Below are positions 13,976 through 16,802 of a DNA stretch of 16,802 bases, in pieces; the stretch's first letter is position 1, and the number at the start of each line of letters is the position of its first letter. A model generated the notes under the pieces. The model had not been told where the DNA came from. It saw nothing but the letters and a program-made list of their open reading frames with translations, and did not search any database. A program made the translations under genes and the position numbers. Source of the stretch: CAZKRU01 sp964555235 (GTDB taxonomy: Bacteria; Verrucomicrobiota; Verrucomicrobiia; Methylacidiphilales; CAMAQI01); contig CAZKRU010000084.1 of NCBI GenBank assembly GCA_964555235.1, positions 1-16,802 on the forward strand, in the 5' to 3' direction.

Positions 13976-14985
13976 AAAGTCCTCTGGATCTGATTAGATC
14001 GTTTACGCGTTTTCAGAGTGCTCTACTATCGGCGGCCGTTGGAACTATCGTTGTTGCGGTCGTTTTATTCGCCTCAATCATGAAGTCCACTTCATCGACG
14101 GCGGCTATCGGAATTTTTTTTCTCCCGTTTACGGTCGTTCCGTTTACGGGCCTTTTTTTTATTTTCGGCTACTGCCTTCCTGATCTAGTGCTTTTGTATT
14201 CTAGAAGTCTCTCCGAGTTGCCAGTTTTAACTCCCGTGCGAGCATTCGTTGCGATACTCTTGCTTTTTTGCGGCGGTGTCTATTTGAGCTACGGAATTGT
14301 CCTTACCCTTGAAGTGGCTCGGGTGCGGATGATGGGTGAGACTGAGCTGGAGGGGTTTCTTGAAAGATCGATGTTAAGAGAAAATCGATTTGTCTTAGGC
14401 GCGCTTGCTCAGAATTCAAATGCATCCGCTGCCGTACTCGATCGAGTTGCTCAGATGCCGGATCAAGATTTACATCTGAAAATGTGGTCGGTGTGGCCTG
14501 TGATGGGGGAGAACGGCAAAGGATTGGCGGTGATGCGCCTGATTGCCAGACATCCCAATGTCTCTGAAACGACGTTGGTTCGGCTGTCAAAGAGTTCTGA
14601 TGAATACGTTCAAGGTGATGTCGTCGAAAATTCAAAAACGCCAGTCTCAATTATTTCTGAGTACGCGAAGAATCCAGGATATCTGATTCAATGGGGGCTT
14701 GCTCGGAATCCAAAGACGCCTGCTGATATTCTTGGGAGTCTTGCTAGTACTGGTAATGAATATACGCGTTCATCTGTTGCGAGTAACGTCAACACGCCAA
14801 TCGAAATATTGATTCGACTCGCTAAGGACCCGGTTTGGCATGTTCGGAGAGACGTTGTCGCAAATCCACGTACTCCTCTTGAAACGATCGAAAGTCTTCG
14901 TAACGATCCTAACGAATACGTGAAGTCAGCGGTTGAACATCTGCTATCCAAGCAGAAGCGGCAAAAAAAGTTGAACGAGTCTTAG
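13972..14985 (+). CDS. Membrane protein with LRV-like repeats
   Basis: The 337-residue product has three N-terminal membrane segments (about residues 15-36, 45-76 and 88-114). A cytoplasmic or periplasmic C-terminal repeat domain (about 145-323) follows. The repeats have a clean 26-residue period: the Thr-Pro pairs sit at 223-224, 249-250, 275-276 and 301-302, with Val-Ser at 197-198 one period earlier, within units like NPxTPxxxLxxLAxDP...VRxxVA. This is the leucine-rich-repeat-variant (LRV) type, an all-helical scaffold usually for protein contacts. A basic tail ends the protein. No enzymatic motif is seen. It is flanked by a 44-codon ORF (overlapping) and the GH5 gene (1-bp gap), so the three are probably cotranscribed. 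Confidence 0.8.
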   Translation: MKSPLDLIRSFTRFQSALLSAAVGTIVVAVVLFASIMKSTSSTAAIGIFFLPFTVVPFTGLFFIFGYCLPDLVLLYSRSLSELPVLTPVRAFVAILLLFCGGVYLSYGIVLTLEVARVRMMGETELEGFLERSMLRENRFVLGALAQNSNASAAVLDRVAQMPDQDLHLKMWSVWPVMGENGKGLAVMRLIARHPNVSETTLVRLSKSSDEYVQGDVVENSKTPVSIISEYAKNPGYLIQWGLARNPKTPADILGSLASTGNEYTRSSVASNVNTPIEILIRLAKDPVWHVRRDVVANPRTPLETIESLRNDPNEYVKSAVEHLLSKQKRQKKLNES

Positions 14986-14986
14986 T

Positions 14987-16489
14987 ATGCGCTCCAGATG
15001 GATTTTTGCATGGATGCTTATCTTATTCGTTTCTTCTATTCTGAATGGTGCGGAGCTGGAAACTCCCACAGCCTCCCACCTTCCTCGTTGGCGTGGGTTT
15101 AATTTGTTGGAAAAGTTTATGAAACAGTCGGGCCCCCAGCCATTTCGAGAGAAGGATTTTCAGTTGATCTCCAAGCTCGGATTTAATTTTGTGCGGCTTC
15201 CGATGGACTACCGCATCTGGGCGATGGATGAAAAGGGGGAGCAATTTAAGGAGAAGGAGCTTCTCGAAATTGACCAAGCGGTGGAGTGGGGGAAGCAGTA
15301 TGGGATTCATGTCTGTCTCAACTTTCATCGCGCGCCGGGATTTACGGTCGCAAAACCGGCAGAGCCGAAAAATCTTTGGACGGATCCGGAGATCCAAGAA
15401 GTCTGCGCGAAACATTGGGGAATGTTTGCCCAACGCTATCGGGGAATTCCGAATGATCGCCTGAGCTTTAATCTTTTTAACGAGCCGAATGGGATCAGTG
15501 CTGCTCAATATCTTCCGGTGGTTAAAAAAATCGTCGCAGCGATTCGCGCGGAAGATCCCGAACGACTGATCATTTCCGATGGACTCGATTGGGGAACAAA
15601 GCCGATTCCGGAATTAAAGGAGCTTGGTCTCGCTCAGGCGACTCGAGGGTATCGGCCGATGAATGTGACGCACTATCAGGCTTCCTGGGTCAATACCCAA
15701 GGGCAGGCATTTCCGCAGTGGCCTCAGCCGATGCGAGTTCCAGGAACCTTGCTCGCTCCTGAAAAGAAGGAGGGGAGTTATCCGCTCGTGATCGAAGGGA
15801 CTTTTTCAAAACCGATGACGCTCCGCTTCAAGGTCGGTGCGGTCAGTCATTTTGCCCAGCTTATTTTGATGGCGAATGGGAAAAAAGTTTTCGAAAGGGA
15901 ATTTCGCCTTGGGCCAGGCAAGGGAGAATGGCAGCGCTCGGATTGGGTTGAGAAATACAAAATTTATCAGGGCTATTACGGAACCACCGATACGGTCGTG
16001 ATTCCTGAAGGGACGACGCGACTGGAGTTTCGAGTGGCACGAGGAGATTGGCTGGAACTGTCGGAAATTTCATTGGAGCGAGAAGGGGAGAAACCGGAGA
16101 TTGCTGCGTTTATGCCCGCTTATGGAGAGAAACCGCCGCTGCTTGTCTTCAACGCAGAAAGGCCGCCGGGGAATCGATTCCAACTCCCTGCAGAAGATCG
16201 GGATTGGCTTTGGAAAACCGGGTTTCTTCCTTGGAAAAATTTGGAAGGGCAAGGAGTCGGTGTGATGGTCGGAGAGTGGGGGTGTTATAATAAAACGCCT
16301 CATGATGTCGTTTTGCGCTGGGCAGAGGATCATCTTCAGTTATGGAAAGAGGCCGGCTGGGGTTGGGCTCTCTGGAATTTTCGCGGTTCGTTCGGGATTT
16401 TGGACAGCGAGCGAGCCGATGTGACCTATGAAAAATGGGAGGGACATCAACTTGATCGGAAGTTGTTGGAACTCCTTCAGCGGTATTAA
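14987..16489 (+). CDS. Secreted GH5-family glycoside hydrolase with barrel insertion
   Basis: This is a 500-residue retaining glycoside hydrolase of the cellulase (GH5) type. A signal peptide is clear: basic MRSR, hydrophobic WIFAWMLILFVSSIL, and probable cleavage after Ala22 (LNGA-E). The (beta/alpha)8 barrel landmarks are in order: Arg70 in FVRLP, His114 in NFHRAPG, the acid/base Glu166 in LFNEPNG, His229-Tyr230 in VTHY, the nucleophile Glu430 in VGEWG, and Trp463 in ALWNF. About 200 residues separate HY and the nucleophile, far more than usual. Within this gap residues about 255-370 look like a beta-sandwich (alternating strands, ending LELSEISLERE), perhaps a carbohydrate-binding module. 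It lies one base after the LRV gene, so it is likely coupled. Substrate is undetermined: beta-glucan or mannan-type polysaccharide. Confidence 0.9.
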   Translation: MRSRWIFAWMLILFVSSILNGAELETPTASHLPRWRGFNLLEKFMKQSGPQPFREKDFQLISKLGFNFVRLPMDYRIWAMDEKGEQFKEKELLEIDQAVEWGKQYGIHVCLNFHRAPGFTVAKPAEPKNLWTDPEIQEVCAKHWGMFAQRYRGIPNDRLSFNLFNEPNGISAAQYLPVVKKIVAAIRAEDPERLIISDGLDWGTKPIPELKELGLAQATRGYRPMNVTHYQASWVNTQGQAFPQWPQPMRVPGTLLAPEKKEGSYPLVIEGTFSKPMTLRFKVGAVSHFAQLILMANGKKVFEREFRLGPGKGEWQRSDWVEKYKIYQGYYGTTDTVVIPEGTTRLEFRVARGDWLELSEISLEREGEKPEIAAFMPAYGEKPPLLVFNAERPPGNRFQLPAEDRDWLWKTGFLPWKNLEGQGVGVMVGEWGCYNKTPHDVVLRWAEDHLQLWKEAGWGWALWNFRGSFGILDSERADVTYEKWEGHQLDRKLLELLQRY

Positions 16490-16802
16490 AAGTAGGAGCT
16501 TGGAATGGTCACACGAAGCCACGAAGCTCACCAAGGATTTATTTCAAAAACATCGAAAAGATTATCAAAAAAGAAGGAATAACCGGCTTTACCTTGGTGC
16601 CTCTCGGTGAAGTAAACTTCTAAGCACTTGAAATCCAGAGGTTTCTCGCCAAGGTCGCGAAGGCGCTAAGTGAGAAGGAATTTGTTTTAAATCCAAACAC
16701 TTCTGTCCAAAATAAAACCGGATTTCCGAGGTGAAGCCGGGTGGGGGGATTGAAATCCAAAAGGAGGGGGCATTTCCCGCGAAATACGCGAAACACGCCA
16801 AA
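16490..16802. repeat. Gene-free spacer with CGAAG-type degenerate repeats
   Basis: Periodic tracts occur at about 16510-16536 (ACACGAAGCCACGAAG), 16647-16670 (CGCCAAGGTCGCGAAGGCGC) and 16778-16802 (CGCGAAATACGCGAAACACG). Each has a unit of about nine bases built on CG(A)AAG. A 70-codon minus-strand frame here reads only through these repeats. No gene, RNA or clear terminator was found. Confidence 0.6.

Noticed and set aside
16589..16801. 70-codon minus-strand ORF at the window end
   Set aside because: It is made of the degenerate repeat tracts and runs to the window edge; no protein features.
1..16802. CRISPR array, tRNA or rRNA genes
   Set aside because: No regularly spaced identical repeats and no tRNA or rRNA signatures were seen; the spacer tracts are degenerate and lack unique spacers.

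Overview
The window reads as a piece of a bacterial chromosome of moderate GC content. I think it is most likely from the PVC group, perhaps Verrucomicrobiota. The hints are a divergent AraC regulator next to a phytanoyl-CoA-dioxygenase-like gene, a secreted GH5 glycosidase beside an LRV-repeat membrane protein, and gene-free gaps filled with degenerate CGAAG/CGCAAAG-type repeats. This placement is inference; there is no rRNA or other marker gene here.

Region 1 (1-8041) is the membrane-arm half of a respiratory complex I operon: nuoH (5' end cut off by the window), nuoJ, nuoK, nuoL, two different nuoM genes, and nuoN. Five of the six junctions are 4-bp ATGA overlaps and the sixth is a 3-bp gap, so the genes are tightly coupled. 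nuoI is missing from its usual place between nuoH and nuoJ. Two nuoM genes plus about 30 extra residues in the lateral-helix end of NuoL match the architecture known as '2M' complex I, which is thought to carry one extra antiporter-like subunit. The second NuoM has lost the key TM7 lysine.

Region 2 (about 8042-11010) is an accessory segment that looks like an integron cassette cluster without an integrase (CALIN type). It holds small orphan genes, all on the + strand, with start codons 11-22 bp after GTT-type core sites. Two convincing attC sites (8789-8848 and 10561-10618) each have an imperfect stem with one extrahelical base. A 102-bp direct repeat (8218-8319 and 10142-10243, two mismatches) ends in a core-like GTTCG in both copies, and the two copies diverge right there, so it may be an attI-like or leader sequence. 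A Phd/VapC-type toxin-antitoxin pair lies in the middle.

Region 3 (11019-13620) has an AraC-family regulator on the minus strand. It is divergent from a PhyH-family Fe(II)/2-oxoglutarate dioxygenase, with a perfect 10-bp inverted repeat between them, and is followed by a GNAT acetyltransferase. The gaps contain a 22-bp near-perfect inverted repeat and an 18-bp direct repeat that flanks the GNAT gene.

Region 4 (13621-16802) holds a repeat-rich spacer, then three tightly packed genes: a 44-codon small ORF, a membrane protein with 26-residue LRV-like repeats, and a secreted GH5-family glycoside hydrolase with a large insertion in its barrel. The window ends in another repeat-rich spacer. No tRNA, rRNA or CRISPR array was seen.
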